Shown in pieces: positions 24,703 to 33,766 of a DNA stretch of 64,000 bases. The DNA comes from Streptomyces sp. NBC_01571. GTDB lineage: Bacteria; Actinomycetota; Actinomycetes; Streptomycetales; Streptomycetaceae. The notes beneath the pieces are model-generated. The model was not told the DNA's origin. It did not search any database and saw only the letters and a list, made by a program, of their open reading frames with translations. The DNA is taken from the NCBI RefSeq assembly GCF_026339875.1, contig NZ_JAPEPZ010000001.1:4278001-4342000 (forward strand), in the 5' to 3' direction. Position 1 is the first letter of the stretch, and each line of letters opens with the position of its first letter. The position numbers and the translations under genes are program-made.

Positions 24703-25801
24703 CCACGGTCTGGATGAGTCCGGGGGTGCCCAGCGCGGTGCGCAGCCGGGCCATGGCCGTCTCGACGGCGTGCTCGTCGCGTCCGGCGCCCGGCAGCGCC
24801 CGCAGCAGTTCGGCCCGCGCCACCACCCAGCCCGGCCGCCTCGACAGGGCCCGCAGCAGCGACATCCCGGCGGGCGGTACGGGACGCAGCGCGCCGCCGA
24901 CCAGCACCGCGTGCCCGCGGATCTCCACCCGATGGCCGGCGATCGGCAACGTGCGGGCGCGGCCCGGGAGTTCCTGGCAGAGCAGTTGGACGAGGGGGCC
25001 GAGCCGGAAGCGCTCGGGCTGGACCGTGGTGACGCCGCGGGCCTGGAGCGGCAGCGCGGTGACCGGGCCGACGCAGGCGGGCAGCACGTCGTGGTGGAGG
25101 GCGGCGAGCAGTTCGGGGAGCAGGCCGCGTCCCTCGGCGCGGGACAGCAGGGAGGCGGCGGCGGGCGCGCTGGTGAAGGTGAGCGCGTCCAGGCCCCGGG
25201 TGACGGTGGCGTCCAGCAGCCGGTCGACGGGGCCGATGTCCTCCGGCGGCATCCACCGGTACACCGGCACGGGCACCACCTCGGCGCCCGCCGCCCGCAG
25301 CGACTCCACGAACCCGGGCAGCGGTTCACCGTGCAGTTGTACGGCGATCCGGCGGCCCTCCACGCCCTCCTCCAGGAGCCGGTCGAGCACCTCGGCCATG
25401 GACTCGGAGGACGGCGACCACTCCTCGGTCAGTCCCTGGGCCCGTATCGCGCCCTTGACCTTGGGCCCGCGCGCGAGGACCTCGACTCCGCGCAGCCGTC
25501 CGAGCAGGGCCTCGCCCAGTCCCCATCCGTCGGCGGCCTCGATCCAGCCCCGGAAGCCGATGGCGGTCGTGGCCACCGCGATGTCCGGGGCCCGGTCGAT
25601 CAGTTCCTTGGTGGCGGCGAGCAGTTCGCCGTCGTCGGCGAGCGGCACGATGCGCAGGGCCGGGGCGTGCTGGACACAGGCGCCGCGCCGCTGGAGCAGC
25701 GCGCCGAGTTCGTCGGCCCGGCGTGCGGCCGTCACGCCCACGGTGAAACCGGAGAGGGGGCCGTGATCCTGCGGGGCGGGTCGCTGCGGTTCCTCGTACA
25801 T
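24641..25801 (-). CDS. hemD: Uroporphyrinogen-III synthase fused to winged-helix domain
   Basis: This is a 386-residue protein. Residues about 17-270 form a two-domain HemD (FTVGVTAARRADELGALLQRRG, then APAAASLLS and CVGPVTALPLQARG), which closes linear hydroxymethylbilane to uroporphyrinogen III. Residues about 285-378 are an OmpR/PhoB-type winged helix (SLLRALSRRPGWVVARAELLRAL, ETAMARLRTALGTPGLIQTVVKRGYRLAL). Such fusions are known in actinomycetes. Adjacent is a nitrate/nitrite transporter, so a link to siroheme for nitrite reductase is likely. The fused domain may make it a regulator rather than the housekeeping enzyme. Confidence 0.88.
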   Translation of the reverse strand: MYEEPQRPAPQDHGPLSGFTVGVTAARRADELGALLQRRGACVQHAPALRIVPLADDGELLAATKELIDRAPDIAVATTAIGFRGWIEAADGWGLGEALLGRLRGVEVLARGPKVKGAIRAQGLTEEWSPSSESMAEVLDRLLEEGVEGRRIAVQLHGEPLPGFVESLRAAGAEVVPVPVYRWMPPEDIGPVDRLLDATVTRGLDALTFTSAPAAASLLSRAEGRGLLPELLAALHHDVLPACVGPVTALPLQARGVTTVQPERFRLGPLVQLLCQELPGRARTLPIAGHRVEIRGHAVLVGGALRPVPPAGMSLLRALSRRPGWVVARAELLRALPGAGRDEHAVETAMARLRTALGTPGLIQTVVKRGYRLALDPAADAKYADG

Positions 25802-25901
25802 GGGTCTCGTCTCACGCTGGAGTCGTCGTGCACTGGCGGCCGACCGAGCCTGTCAACGCCCCGTGACAGGCCCGGTTCCCCGTGATGTCACCCGTGTTAC
25901 G

Positions 25902-27281
25902 TCAGACCTCGGCGTAGTCGAGCCGCGGCTTCGCCTCCGCGGCTGCGACGGTCCGGGTCCGGGGTGCGGGCCCGCGAAGGTATACGGCCCAAGTGACCGC
26001 GAAGCAGAGCCCGTAGAAGGCGAGGAAGGCCACGAAGGCCCCGGTGCCGGAGCCATAGGAGAGGAAGGACTGCCTCAGGGCGAGGTTGATGCCGACGCCG
26101 CCGAGCGCGCCCACCGCGCCGATGAGTCCCATGGATGCCCCGGACAGCCGCCGCCCGTAGGAGGCGGCCTCCTCCCCCCGCAGCCCCTCGGCGACCGCCT
26201 TGGCCTGGAAGATCCCGGGGATCATCTTGTACGTCGAGCCGTTGCCGAGTCCGGTGAGCACGAACAGCGCGACGAACGCGACGGTGAACAGCGGCAACGA
26301 CCTCTGGACCGAGGCGACCACGACGACGCCGGTCGCGCCGGCCATGGCGACGAAGTTCCACAGCGTGATCCGCGCCCCGCCGTACCGGTCGGCGAGCCGT
26401 CCGCCGACGGGCCGGACAAGGGAGCCGAGCAGCGGGCCGACGAAGGTGACGTACGCCGCCTGCAGGGGCGTACGCCCGAACTGGTTCTGCAGCACCTGCC
26501 CGAACGCGAAACCGTAGCCGATGAACGACCCGAAGGTGCCCGTGTAGAGGAAGGACATGATCCAGGTGTGCGCGTCCTTCGCGGCGTCCCTGACGGCGCC
26601 GGTGTCGTTCCGCACGGACGCGAGGTTGTCCATGTGGACCGCGGCGAGCGCGGCGGCGGCGAGGACGAGCGGGATGTAGATGCCGATCAGCACGCGGGGC
26701 CCGCCGTGCGCGCCGATGACCGCGAGCGCCGCGAGCTGGATGACGGGCACGCCGATGTTGCCGCCGCCGGCGTTGAGGCCGAGCGCCCAGCCCTTCCGGC
26801 GCAGCGGGAAGAACGCGTTGATGTTGCTCATGCTGGAGGCGAAGTTGCCGCCGCCGACGCCGGCGAGCAGACCGACCAGCAGGAAGGTGGAGTACGAGGT
26901 CCCCGGCTCCATCACGACGAACGCGGCGACGGTCGGCACGAGCAGCAGGCCCGCCGAGACGATCGTCCAGTTCCTGCCGCCGAAGATCGCCACCGCGAAG
27001 GTGTAGGGCACCCGCACCACGGCCCCGACCAGCGTCACCAACGACGTGAGCAGGAACTTGTCGGCGGGGGTGAGCCCGTACTCGGGCCCCATGAAGAGCA
27101 CCATGACCGACCACAGGGTCCAGACCGAGAAGCCGATGTGCTCGGAGAGCACGGACAGGAGCAGGTTGCGCCGGGCGACCTTCGCCCCCGTCTCGTTCCA
27201 GAAGGTCTCGTCCTCCGGGTCCCATTCCTCGATCCAGCGGCCTCCCCGGTTCCGGGCGGGGGCTGTGCTCGGGGCTGTCAT
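25902..27281 (-). CDS. narK: Nitrate/nitrite transporter (NarK family MFS)
   Basis: This is a 459-residue, 12-segment major facilitator of the NNP family. The nitrate signature is present in GGGNFASSMSNINAFFP and the second signature in GLGNGSTYKMIPGIFQAKA. A roughly 40-residue hydrophilic N-terminus (RWIEEWDPEDETFWNETG) precedes the first segment, as in NarK2/NasA types. It should import nitrate or export nitrite. Transcribed on the same strand as the hemD-type gene, separated by 100 bases. Confidence 0.92.
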   Translation of the reverse strand: MTAPSTAPARNRGGRWIEEWDPEDETFWNETGAKVARRNLLLSVLSEHIGFSVWTLWSVMVLFMGPEYGLTPADKFLLTSLVTLVGAVVRVPYTFAVAIFGGRNWTIVSAGLLLVPTVAAFVVMEPGTSYSTFLLVGLLAGVGGGNFASSMSNINAFFPLRRKGWALGLNAGGGNIGVPVIQLAALAVIGAHGGPRVLIGIYIPLVLAAAALAAVHMDNLASVRNDTGAVRDAAKDAHTWIMSFLYTGTFGSFIGYGFAFGQVLQNQFGRTPLQAAYVTFVGPLLGSLVRPVGGRLADRYGGARITLWNFVAMAGATGVVVVASVQRSLPLFTVAFVALFVLTGLGNGSTYKMIPGIFQAKAVAEGLRGEEAASYGRRLSGASMGLIGAVGALGGVGINLALRQSFLSYGSGTGAFVAFLAFYGLCFAVTWAVYLRGPAPRTRTVAAAEAKPRLDYAEV

Positions 27282-27398
27282 GACGCCTCCACGGTTCTCC
27301 GGTGCGGTGCCCAGGTGTCGGCCGACGACCTGCTGAGTCCCGAAGGTAGGGAGGACGCGTTTCCGGGCTGTGGCCGCGAGTGACCGGAGCGGAACGTT

Positions 27399-27414
27399 GC
27401 TCTCACCGGAGAGC
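27399..27414 (-). terminator. Small hairpin after the acyltransferase gene
   Basis: GCTCTC, loop ACCG, GAGAGC form a 6-bp stem about 50 bases beyond the stop at 27465. It is short and only a weak candidate. Confidence 0.3.
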
Positions 27415-27464
27415 GGGGGCGACGGTGAGGAGTTCCCGGCGTGCCGTCGCCTCCGCGCCCGGGT

Positions 27465-28766
27465 TCAGGCCCGGTGGCCGCCTCCTGACGGTGTCCCGGG
27501 CCGGACCCGGTGGCTGCCCCGGGAGGCGCCGCCCCTCGGCTTCGCTCCGTTCGGCCACAGCCGTGGGCTGCGCTTCGCCGCGATGTCCTCGATCCAGCCG
27601 AAGGCCAGGATGGCCAGGCCGATGAGGGGCCACACCAGGACGAACGTCCACAGCGTGTACGTCGCGTCCAGCGCCGCGGCCGCGCTGTCGCTGTCCATGA
27701 AGGGAAGGCCGTACATCCGGTCGAGGATCGGGACCGTGGCCATGATCACCATGTTGTGCCACAGGTAGATCGTGACCGCGCGGTTGTTGGACAGCGTCAC
27801 GAGCTTGTCCCACCTGGCCAGGCGGCCCGGCAGTTCCTTCCAGGACGGGCTGTACTGGAGCAGGATCACCACGAAGCCGAAGGACCACAGCGCGTCGGCC
27901 AACGGGATGTCGTTCAGGTCCCAGCCCTCGGAGCCGGCATGACCCGAGGCCCACCACAGGGCGAAGGCCATCACCAGCGTCGAGCACGAGATCGCGAGGT
28001 AGCGGGGGACCTTCACCAGCATCCCCTCGTGGTGGGCGAAGCCCAGGACCCAGCAGCCGCCGTAGACCGCGAAGTCGGTGACGGCGTTGCCCGTCTCGCC
28101 GGGGATGGTGACCAGCCCGGTGCCGATCACCGCCGTCAGCGCGAGCGGAGCCAGCAGGGTCGCCCAGGGAACGCGGCGGAACGCCCACAGCAGGAGCGGG
28201 GACGCGACCACGAACCACAGGTAGGCGCGCAGGTACCAGAGCGGACCCGCGCCCTGTTCCGCCCAGGTGGATTCCAGCAGGCCCGACTCGGAGCCGGCGT
28301 GCGCGGGGTACGGCGGGGCGCCGACCGGGAGGATGTAGTTGAGGACGTCGGCGACGCCCCAGACACCGCCGCCGGTGTCCGGATCGTGCGCGGGGTTCCA
28401 GCCGCCCGCGAACATCAGGGCCAGCACGACCGCGCTGAAGGCCCAGAGCGGGGGCAGCAGACGCCGCACGCGCCCCCGGATCACACTCCACGCGGGACGG
28501 CTCAGCGAGCGTGCCATCAGTGAGCCCGCCAGCGCGAACATCACGCCCATGGAGGGGAACAGGATCGACAGCCACGCCCAGCCGAAGAGGTGGTAGACGA
28601 TGACCCGGACCAGGGCGATCGAGCGCAGCAGGTCGAGGTAGCGGTCACGGCCCGGCTTCGTGGCCGCCGCCGCGGGCGCCTGCGCGGGCGCCGCCGCCGG
28701 TTCGGTGCGGACGCGGGGGGCACCCAGGGGCGGGGTCGCACCCGCCGTGTACTCGTGCGTCGTCAT
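27465..28766 (-). CDS. Acyltransferase family 3 membrane protein
   Basis: This is a 433-residue protein. A Pro/Ala-rich cytoplasmic N-terminus (about 40 residues) is followed by the AT3 pattern RDRYLDLLRSIALVRVIVYHLFGWAWLS with the conserved His, and about ten membrane segments. OafA-type enzymes add acetyl or other acyl groups to exported glycans. It is coupled by ATGA overlap to the bifunctional polysaccharide synthase/deacetylase upstream, so it probably O-acylates that polymer. Confidence 0.88.
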   Translation of the reverse strand: MTTHEYTAGATPPLGAPRVRTEPAAAPAQAPAAAATKPGRDRYLDLLRSIALVRVIVYHLFGWAWLSILFPSMGVMFALAGSLMARSLSRPAWSVIRGRVRRLLPPLWAFSAVVLALMFAGGWNPAHDPDTGGGVWGVADVLNYILPVGAPPYPAHAGSESGLLESTWAEQGAGPLWYLRAYLWFVVASPLLLWAFRRVPWATLLAPLALTAVIGTGLVTIPGETGNAVTDFAVYGGCWVLGFAHHEGMLVKVPRYLAISCSTLVMAFALWWASGHAGSEGWDLNDIPLADALWSFGFVVILLQYSPSWKELPGRLARWDKLVTLSNNRAVTIYLWHNMVIMATVPILDRMYGLPFMDSDSAAAALDATYTLWTFVLVWPLIGLAILAFGWIEDIAAKRSPRLWPNGAKPRGGASRGSHRVRPGTPSGGGHRA

Positions 28767-30979
28767 GCGACCGGCCTCCGGTCCTTCCCGCTCTCGCTCT
28801 GTGCCGACCGCTGCCGCGGGATCGCCCCCGGCGCCTCCACCACACCCGTGCGCCGGAGCTTCTGCCAGCGCAGCCGGCCTCCGGTGAGAGCGGTGATCCA
28901 GGACTGGATCAGGACCATGTACATCAACTGCCGGTAGAGGATCTGCTGGAGCGGGAGCGATACGAGGTGGGTCATGCGCTCGCGGTCCAGACGGAAGGCG
29001 TACGCCGCGCAGACCGCCTGGACGGCGAGGACACCGAGCCAGGCGATGATCGTCTTCTGGGTCGGTCCGAACACCACTCCGTAGAGCAGGAAGACGTCGA
29101 TCAGCGGGGCCAGCAGCGGGGCCAGCACCATGAACAGCGCCACCAGCGGCAGGCCCACCCGGCCGAAGCGGCCCGAGGGGCCCTTCTCCACGACGGCCCT
29201 GCGGTGCTTCCAGATCGCCTGCATCGTGCCGTACGACCAGCGGTAGCGCTGGGACCAGAGCTGCTGCACGGACTCCGGGGCCTCGGTCCACGCGCGTGCC
29301 TTCTCCGCGTACACCACCCGCCAGCCGTCGCGGTGCAGGGCCATCGTGATGTCGGTGTCCTCGGCGAGCGTGTCGTCGCTCATGCCGCCGACCCGGTCCA
29401 GGGCGGTACGGCGGAAGGCGCCGACCGCGCCGGGGATGGTCGGCATGCAGCGCAGGATGTCGTACATCCGCCGGTCGAGGTTGAAGCCCATCACGTACTC
29501 GATGTGCTGCCATGCCCCGATGAGGGAGTCGCGGTTGCCGACCTTCGCGTTGCCGGCGACCGCGCCGACACTCGGGTCGGCGAAGGGCTGCACCAGTTCA
29601 CCGACGGTGGCCGGTTCGAAGACGGTGTCACCGTCCATCATCACGACGATGTCGTGCCGGGCGTTGGCCACACCCCTGTTGAGGGCCGCGGGTTTGCCCG
29701 CGTTCAGCTGGCGCACGATGCGGACGTTCGGCAGCCGCAGGTCCTCGACGATCCGGGCCGTGCCGTCGCTCGAACCGTCGTCGACGACCACGACCTCGAC
29801 GGGGTGCTCGCTCGCCATGAGGGAACGGACCGTGTTCTCGATGCACTTGGCCTCGTTGTACGCCGGCACGAGCACCGACACCGGTTCGGTGACCGGGACC
29901 GGGCCCCACCGGAAGCCGTCGCGGCGCACCCGGCGGGCGTGTGCGGCGGAGAGCACGAGCATCATGCCGAAGCGGGTGAAGACCAGGACGCCGATGACGG
30001 CGATGCCCGCGACCAGCACGTCGGTGCTGTCGTCGGAGGCCCCCACCAGGTAGATCCAGGCCTTGCCCTTCCACAGGTCGAGGCCGGTGACCGGGGTGTG
30101 CGCACTGGGGGCGTCCAGCGCCTCGGTGAGGTTCTGGAACTCGTAGCCCTGCCGCTGGAGTCCGGGCAGGAACCTGTCGAGCGCCTCCACCGTCTGGTGC
30201 CGGTCACCGCCGGAGTCGTGCATGAGGACGATGGCGCCCTTGCCGCCCTTGGGCGTAGCGCGGCGGATGATCTCGTCGACCCCGGGCTTCTGCCAGTCCT
30301 CGCTGTCGGTGTTGTTGACGACGGTGATGTAGCCGCGGGTGCCGATGTACTTCGTCACCGGCCAGGACTTGTTGTCCATGGCGTCGGCGAAGGAGGAGTA
30401 CGGGGGGCGGAAGAGGGAGGTCCGGATGCCGGCCGCGCCCTCCAGGGCCAGCTGGCTCTGGGACAGCTCCCAGTCGATGCGCTCCTTCGACTGGTACGAG
30501 AGGTCGGGGTGGTTGAAGGTGTGCAGGCCGACCTCGTTCCCCTCCTCCACCATGCGCCGCACCAGCTCCGGATAGCGCGAGGCCATGGTGCCGGTGACGA
30601 AGAAGACCGCGTGCGCGTGGTGCTTCTTGAGGACGTCGAGGACCTTGGGCGTCCACTTCGGGTCCGGGCCGTCGTCGAAGGTGAGGACGAGCCGGTGGTC
30701 GGGGACGCCGAGGCTGCTCGTGCGGCCGCTGCGGGTGTCGATGACCGGGCCGCCGTCGAGGATCTTCTCGGGCACCTTGTCGGTGGCGGCCTCGGGCTGG
30801 ATGCGGTGGTCGGCGAGGATCTCGCTGTGGACGTAGCCGCGCAGCATCAGCATCGCGAGCAGGGCGACGAGGAGCAGCGAAGGCAGCAGGAAACGCATCG
30901 GCAGCCGTCGGCGCCGGGCGTTGGGAACCGGGCGCGGCGCACGGGGTGCGGACCCGTGCGCGCTGGTGCGGGAAGCCAT
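28763..30979 (-). CDS. matB: Bifunctional polysaccharide deacetylase / GT2 glycosyltransferase (MatB-like)
   Basis: This is a 738-residue protein. After a membrane anchor (about 28-47), an extracytoplasmic NodB deacetylase domain has TFDDGP at 100-105, the metal-binding H153xxxH157 (GLHTFNHPD) and LFRPPYSSF. A second membrane segment (about 320-345) leads to a cytoplasmic processive GT2 domain: SVLVPAYNEAKCIENTV, the DGD of VMMDGDTVFEP, TLAEDTDIT and QRYRWSYG, then terminal membrane segments. The layout equals the Streptomyces MatB protein that makes poly-beta-1,6-N-acetylglucosamine for hyphal aggregation. Its ATG overlaps the stop of the upstream gene. The symbol rests on remembered family knowledge. 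Confidence 0.85.
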   Translation of the reverse strand: MASRTSAHGSAPRAPRPVPNARRRRLPMRFLLPSLLLVALLAMLMLRGYVHSEILADHRIQPEAATDKVPEKILDGGPVIDTRSGRTSSLGVPDHRLVLTFDDGPDPKWTPKVLDVLKKHHAHAVFFVTGTMASRYPELVRRMVEEGNEVGLHTFNHPDLSYQSKERIDWELSQSQLALEGAAGIRTSLFRPPYSSFADAMDNKSWPVTKYIGTRGYITVVNNTDSEDWQKPGVDEIIRRATPKGGKGAIVLMHDSGGDRHQTVEALDRFLPGLQRQGYEFQNLTEALDAPSAHTPVTGLDLWKGKAWIYLVGASDDSTDVLVAGIAVIGVLVFTRFGMMLVLSAAHARRVRRDGFRWGPVPVTEPVSVLVPAYNEAKCIENTVRSLMASEHPVEVVVVDDGSSDGTARIVEDLRLPNVRIVRQLNAGKPAALNRGVANARHDIVVMMDGDTVFEPATVGELVQPFADPSVGAVAGNAKVGNRDSLIGAWQHIEYVMGFNLDRRMYDILRCMPTIPGAVGAFRRTALDRVGGMSDDTLAEDTDITMALHRDGWRVVYAEKARAWTEAPESVQQLWSQRYRWSYGTMQAIWKHRRAVVEKGPSGRFGRVGLPLVALFMVLAPLLAPLIDVFLLYGVVFGPTQKTIIAWLGVLAVQAVCAAYAFRLDRERMTHLVSLPLQQILYRQLMYMVLIQSWITALTGGRLRWQKLRRTGVVEAPGAIPRQRSAQSESGKDRRPVA

Positions 30980-32493
30980 CAGACGAGGTTCTCCGGAGAC
31001 GGGGTGCCGGTGGTGCCGGGCGCGAGGTCCAAGGGGTGCGGCTCGACGGGGCCGTCGGCGACGGTTCCGGCGCCACCGGCGGCGGGGCTCTCCGAGGTGC
31101 CCGCGGAGGGGTCCACCGACGGGCTGGGATCGGGAGGGCTGGAGACCGGCAGGGACGGTTCGACGACCGGCTCCTTGGTGGTGCTGGCGCTCGGCTTCGG
31201 CTTGGTGGTCGTGGACGCCGAGGGCTTCGGGTCCACGGAGGTGCCAGACGGCACGGCGCTGCCCGAGGCGGCGGGCGTCGGGGCGACGCCCGCCGCCGGC
31301 GTGGTGCCGTCGCTGACCGCCGCGCTCGCGCCGGGTGTCACGCCGCTGCCCGCGTCGGAGGGTTTCACCGAGTCGGTGGGCAGCGGTGAGGTGTGGACCT
31401 GGCCGGCCGGTGGGTCGTCCTCCTGCCCCGGCACCGGCAGCCAGGGCGCGTTGGAGTTCCCGGACAGCAGCGTGGCGACGATGACCACGGCGTACACGGC
31501 GCAGGCGACGCCGACCAGGATGCCGAGGCGGCGGAACCTACGGCTGCGGCGCCCCGACTCGTCGACGAAGACCGGGCCGTCCGAACTGTCCGGAACACCA
31601 GGGGCGGCCTTGGTCCGGTCGACGAGCTGGTCCTCCAACCGGCGTCCCGCTCCGTCGAGTTGGACGGTCACCTCGTGGGGATCGTGGGTGTGGTCCGGCT
31701 CCTCGGGCCGCTCCCAGGGGACGGTGGCGAAGGCGGCACGGGGGCCGCTCCGCGGCGGACCGCCGGCCGCACTCCGGTGACTCGCGTCGGCCGGGCGGTC
31801 CGCGCCGGTCCGTTGCGCGCCCGCGGCCCGGCCGCCGCCCACCATCGCCGGCCGGTCGGCTCCGGTCCGGCCCTCGACCTCACCACGAGGCTCCGAACCC
31901 ATCGGGCCCGCCGCGGACATCGGTCGATCCGCACCCACCGGGCTCTCCCCCGACACCGGACGATCCGCACCCACCAGGCTCTCCCCCGGCATCGGCCGGT
32001 CCTCACCCGTCGGGCTCTCCCCCGGCATCGGCCGGTCCACCGACGCCGAACGATCCACGGACGCCGACGGATCCGCCGGTATCGCACGGTCCGCCCAACT
32101 CGGCCGGTCCACGCGGAATCTGTGGTCCGTACCGAATCTGCGGTCCGTACCTATTCGGCGTTCCACCCCGATTCGGGGTTCCGTCCCGGTTCGGGACGGC
32201 GTCGAAACACCCCACTCCACCGCAGCTCCACGAGCTGTTTCGGCATCGTGTTCGACCTCGGTATCAGATTCCGCTTCTGCGGCGCGCGAGGCCTCGGAGC
32301 CGATTCCGGCCTGCGGCCAGGTCGACGTGGCCTGGGCCGCGTCGGGCCAGACAAAGGGTTCTCCGGGGCCGCCCGACGTCACGTCGCCGGCTGGTCGCCG
32401 TTCCGACGGATCAGGGCCGGTCCCCTCCATCTGATCATCGTTCTGATGATCAGGTTGGGCTTCTTTTCGCCACTTCTCCACGTGCACGTACAT
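30979..32493 (-). CDS. Large low-complexity single-pass membrane protein (possible MatA)
   Basis: This is a 504-residue protein, first gene of the polysaccharide operon. The ATG at 32493 follows a G-rich ribosome site. The cytoplasmic part (1 to about 320) is hydrophilic, with four 12-residue repeats of the type DRPMPGESPTGE at about 153-200. One membrane segment is at about 323-345 (RLGILVGVACAVYAVVIVAT), and the exported C-terminal 155 residues are rich in Pro, Ser, Thr, Ala and Val. I know the operon partner of MatB is called MatA, and position suggests this protein, but I cannot confirm it. It may organise or regulate the synthase. Confidence 0.65.
   Translation of the reverse strand: MYVHVEKWRKEAQPDHQNDDQMEGTGPDPSERRPAGDVTSGGPGEPFVWPDAAQATSTWPQAGIGSEASRAAEAESDTEVEHDAETARGAAVEWGVSTPSRTGTEPRIGVERRIGTDRRFGTDHRFRVDRPSWADRAIPADPSASVDRSASVDRPMPGESPTGEDRPMPGESLVGADRPVSGESPVGADRPMSAAGPMGSEPRGEVEGRTGADRPAMVGGGRAAGAQRTGADRPADASHRSAAGGPPRSGPRAAFATVPWERPEEPDHTHDPHEVTVQLDGAGRRLEDQLVDRTKAAPGVPDSSDGPVFVDESGRRSRRFRRLGILVGVACAVYAVVIVATLLSGNSNAPWLPVPGQEDDPPAGQVHTSPLPTDSVKPSDAGSGVTPGASAAVSDGTTPAAGVAPTPAASGSAVPSGTSVDPKPSASTTTKPKPSASTTKEPVVEPSLPVSSPPDPSPSVDPSAGTSESPAAGGAGTVADGPVEPHPLDLAPGTTGTPSPENLV
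31894..32037 (-). repeat. Four in-frame 36-bp repeats
   Basis: Consecutive units encode DRPMPGESPTGE, DRPMPGESLVGA, DRPVSGESPVGA and DRPMSAAGPMGS. The last unit is degenerate. They lie in the cytoplasmic low-complexity part of the first polysaccharide-operon protein. Confidence 0.75.
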
Positions 32494-32646
32494 CCCCCCA
32501 GGGACGGATTTCGGGGTGCGCGCACGACGCCAAAAGCTACTGGCCCGCCGTCCGGAACGGGCCCCCACCCGTTCCGAGCGCCCCCTTTACCACAATGAAC
32601 CCGGAAGATGAATGTAGCGCACGTAGAGGATCGGTGTGGTTATGTG

Positions 32647-33684
32647 TCAATCCTGCCCCGTCATGATGCCCGCGTCGCTGTCCGGAATCCAACTGCCCGT
32701 CGGGCGTCGCAGCCAGCCTTCCTCGGCTGCGAGTTCGACCGCCGCCCGCCGCAGGGCATCCATTCCGGGATGCTCCAGCCCCCTCCGCCACACCAGTGAG
32801 ACGGGTGACAGGGGAACGGGATCGATCAGAGGTCTGCGTACGGTTTCGGACATCATCGGAAAGTCCACGACGGCCAGCACAGGGTTCCGCTTCTTCGCCA
32901 TGATCCGCCGGAATTCCTCGACTCCGAGGGCCACGGGCGCGGGGGGCGCCAGCGCGATCCCACGTCCCTCGAAGAGATGACGCGCCAGGTCGGTCCACTC
33001 CAGCGTCCGGGGATTCCCCGCGCCGGCGTACACGGTCTCGCCCGCCAGCGCGTCCAGCGGCACCGCGTCCAGGGCGGCGAGAGGATGGTCCTCGGGCAGG
33101 ACGACGGCCATCGGCTCGTACCGTACGGGCTGCTGTGCGAGCCCGGCCCGGACCGCCGGACCGAGGCCCGCGAACCGTCCGAACGACGCGTCCAGGCGCC
33201 CGGCGAGGATCTCCTCGGCCGCACCGGTGAGCCCGCTCTCGAAGCGGGCCATCAACTCGCAGTCCGGGACGAGCGCGCGGGCCCGGTCGAGGACGCGCCC
33301 GCAGGTGAGCCCGGGGGAGTTGACGTCGACCAGCAGCGGCCGGTCCGGGCCGTTCCCCGCGAACGCGGACAGCAGGTCCTCGTTCGCCTCGAGCACCCGC
33401 CGCGCATACGGCAGCAGGCGCTCACCGTCCGCCGTCAGCGTGACCTGCCGGGTCGTCCGCACGAACAGCTCCGCCCCGAGCTCCCGCTCCAGCCTGCGGA
33501 CGTCGCGGCTCAGGGCCTGCTGGGCGACGTACAGCCGGGCCGCGGCCCGCGTGAAGTGCAACTCCTCGGCGACGGCGAGGAAGGCGCGCAGAAGACGGGG
33601 GTCGGGGTGGGCGGTGGGCCCGGGTGCGGGACGGCGGGCGAGAGGCACGGTGCGGGAGGCGGCAGGAGGCCGTTGACCAGGCAT
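32647..33684 (-). CDS. LysR-family transcriptional regulator
   Basis: The protein has about 345 residues. After a roughly 27-residue Pro/Arg-rich lead, the winged helix is clear: PRLLRAFLAVAEELHFTRAAARLYVAQQALSRDVRRLERELGAELFVRTTRQVTLT. The effector-binding domain follows (PLLVDVNSPGLTCGRVLDRAR... ). Starts GTG 33687 and ATG 33684 are adjacent and no ribosome site is visible, so translation may be leaderless. It is divergent from an MFS exporter across about 80 bases containing an inverted repeat, so it probably controls that gene. Confidence 0.9.
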   Translation of the reverse strand: MPGQRPPAASRTVPLARRPAPGPTAHPDPRLLRAFLAVAEELHFTRAAARLYVAQQALSRDVRRLERELGAELFVRTTRQVTLTADGERLLPYARRVLEANEDLLSAFAGNGPDRPLLVDVNSPGLTCGRVLDRARALVPDCELMARFESGLTGAAEEILAGRLDASFGRFAGLGPAVRAGLAQQPVRYEPMAVVLPEDHPLAALDAVPLDALAGETVYAGAGNPRTLEWTDLARHLFEGRGIALAPPAPVALGVEEFRRIMAKKRNPVLAVVDFPMMSETVRRPLIDPVPLSPVSLVWRRGLEHPGMDALRRAAVELAAEEGWLRRPTGSWIPDSDAGIMTGQD

Positions 33685-33712
33685 CACGCGAATTTACAAC
33701 GCGGATGCGTGA
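33684..33712. promoter_or_regulatory. Inverted repeat between LysR and MFS genes
   Basis: TCACGC (33684-33689) and GCGTGA (33707-33712) form a dyad with a 17-base, A+T-richer centre (AATTTACAAC). It sits exactly at the LysR start and in the divergent promoter region, where a LysR protein would bind. Confidence 0.4.
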
Positions 33713-33766
33713 ATCACCGCGGAACAGGTGTTGGACCGCTCGCCCCACCCCGGTGACGGTGGGCCC

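Noticed and set aside
28967..31780. A 937-codon open frame on the plus strand
   Set aside because: Antisense shadow of the MatB-like gene and its neighbour, with reading-frame composition typical of shadow frames.
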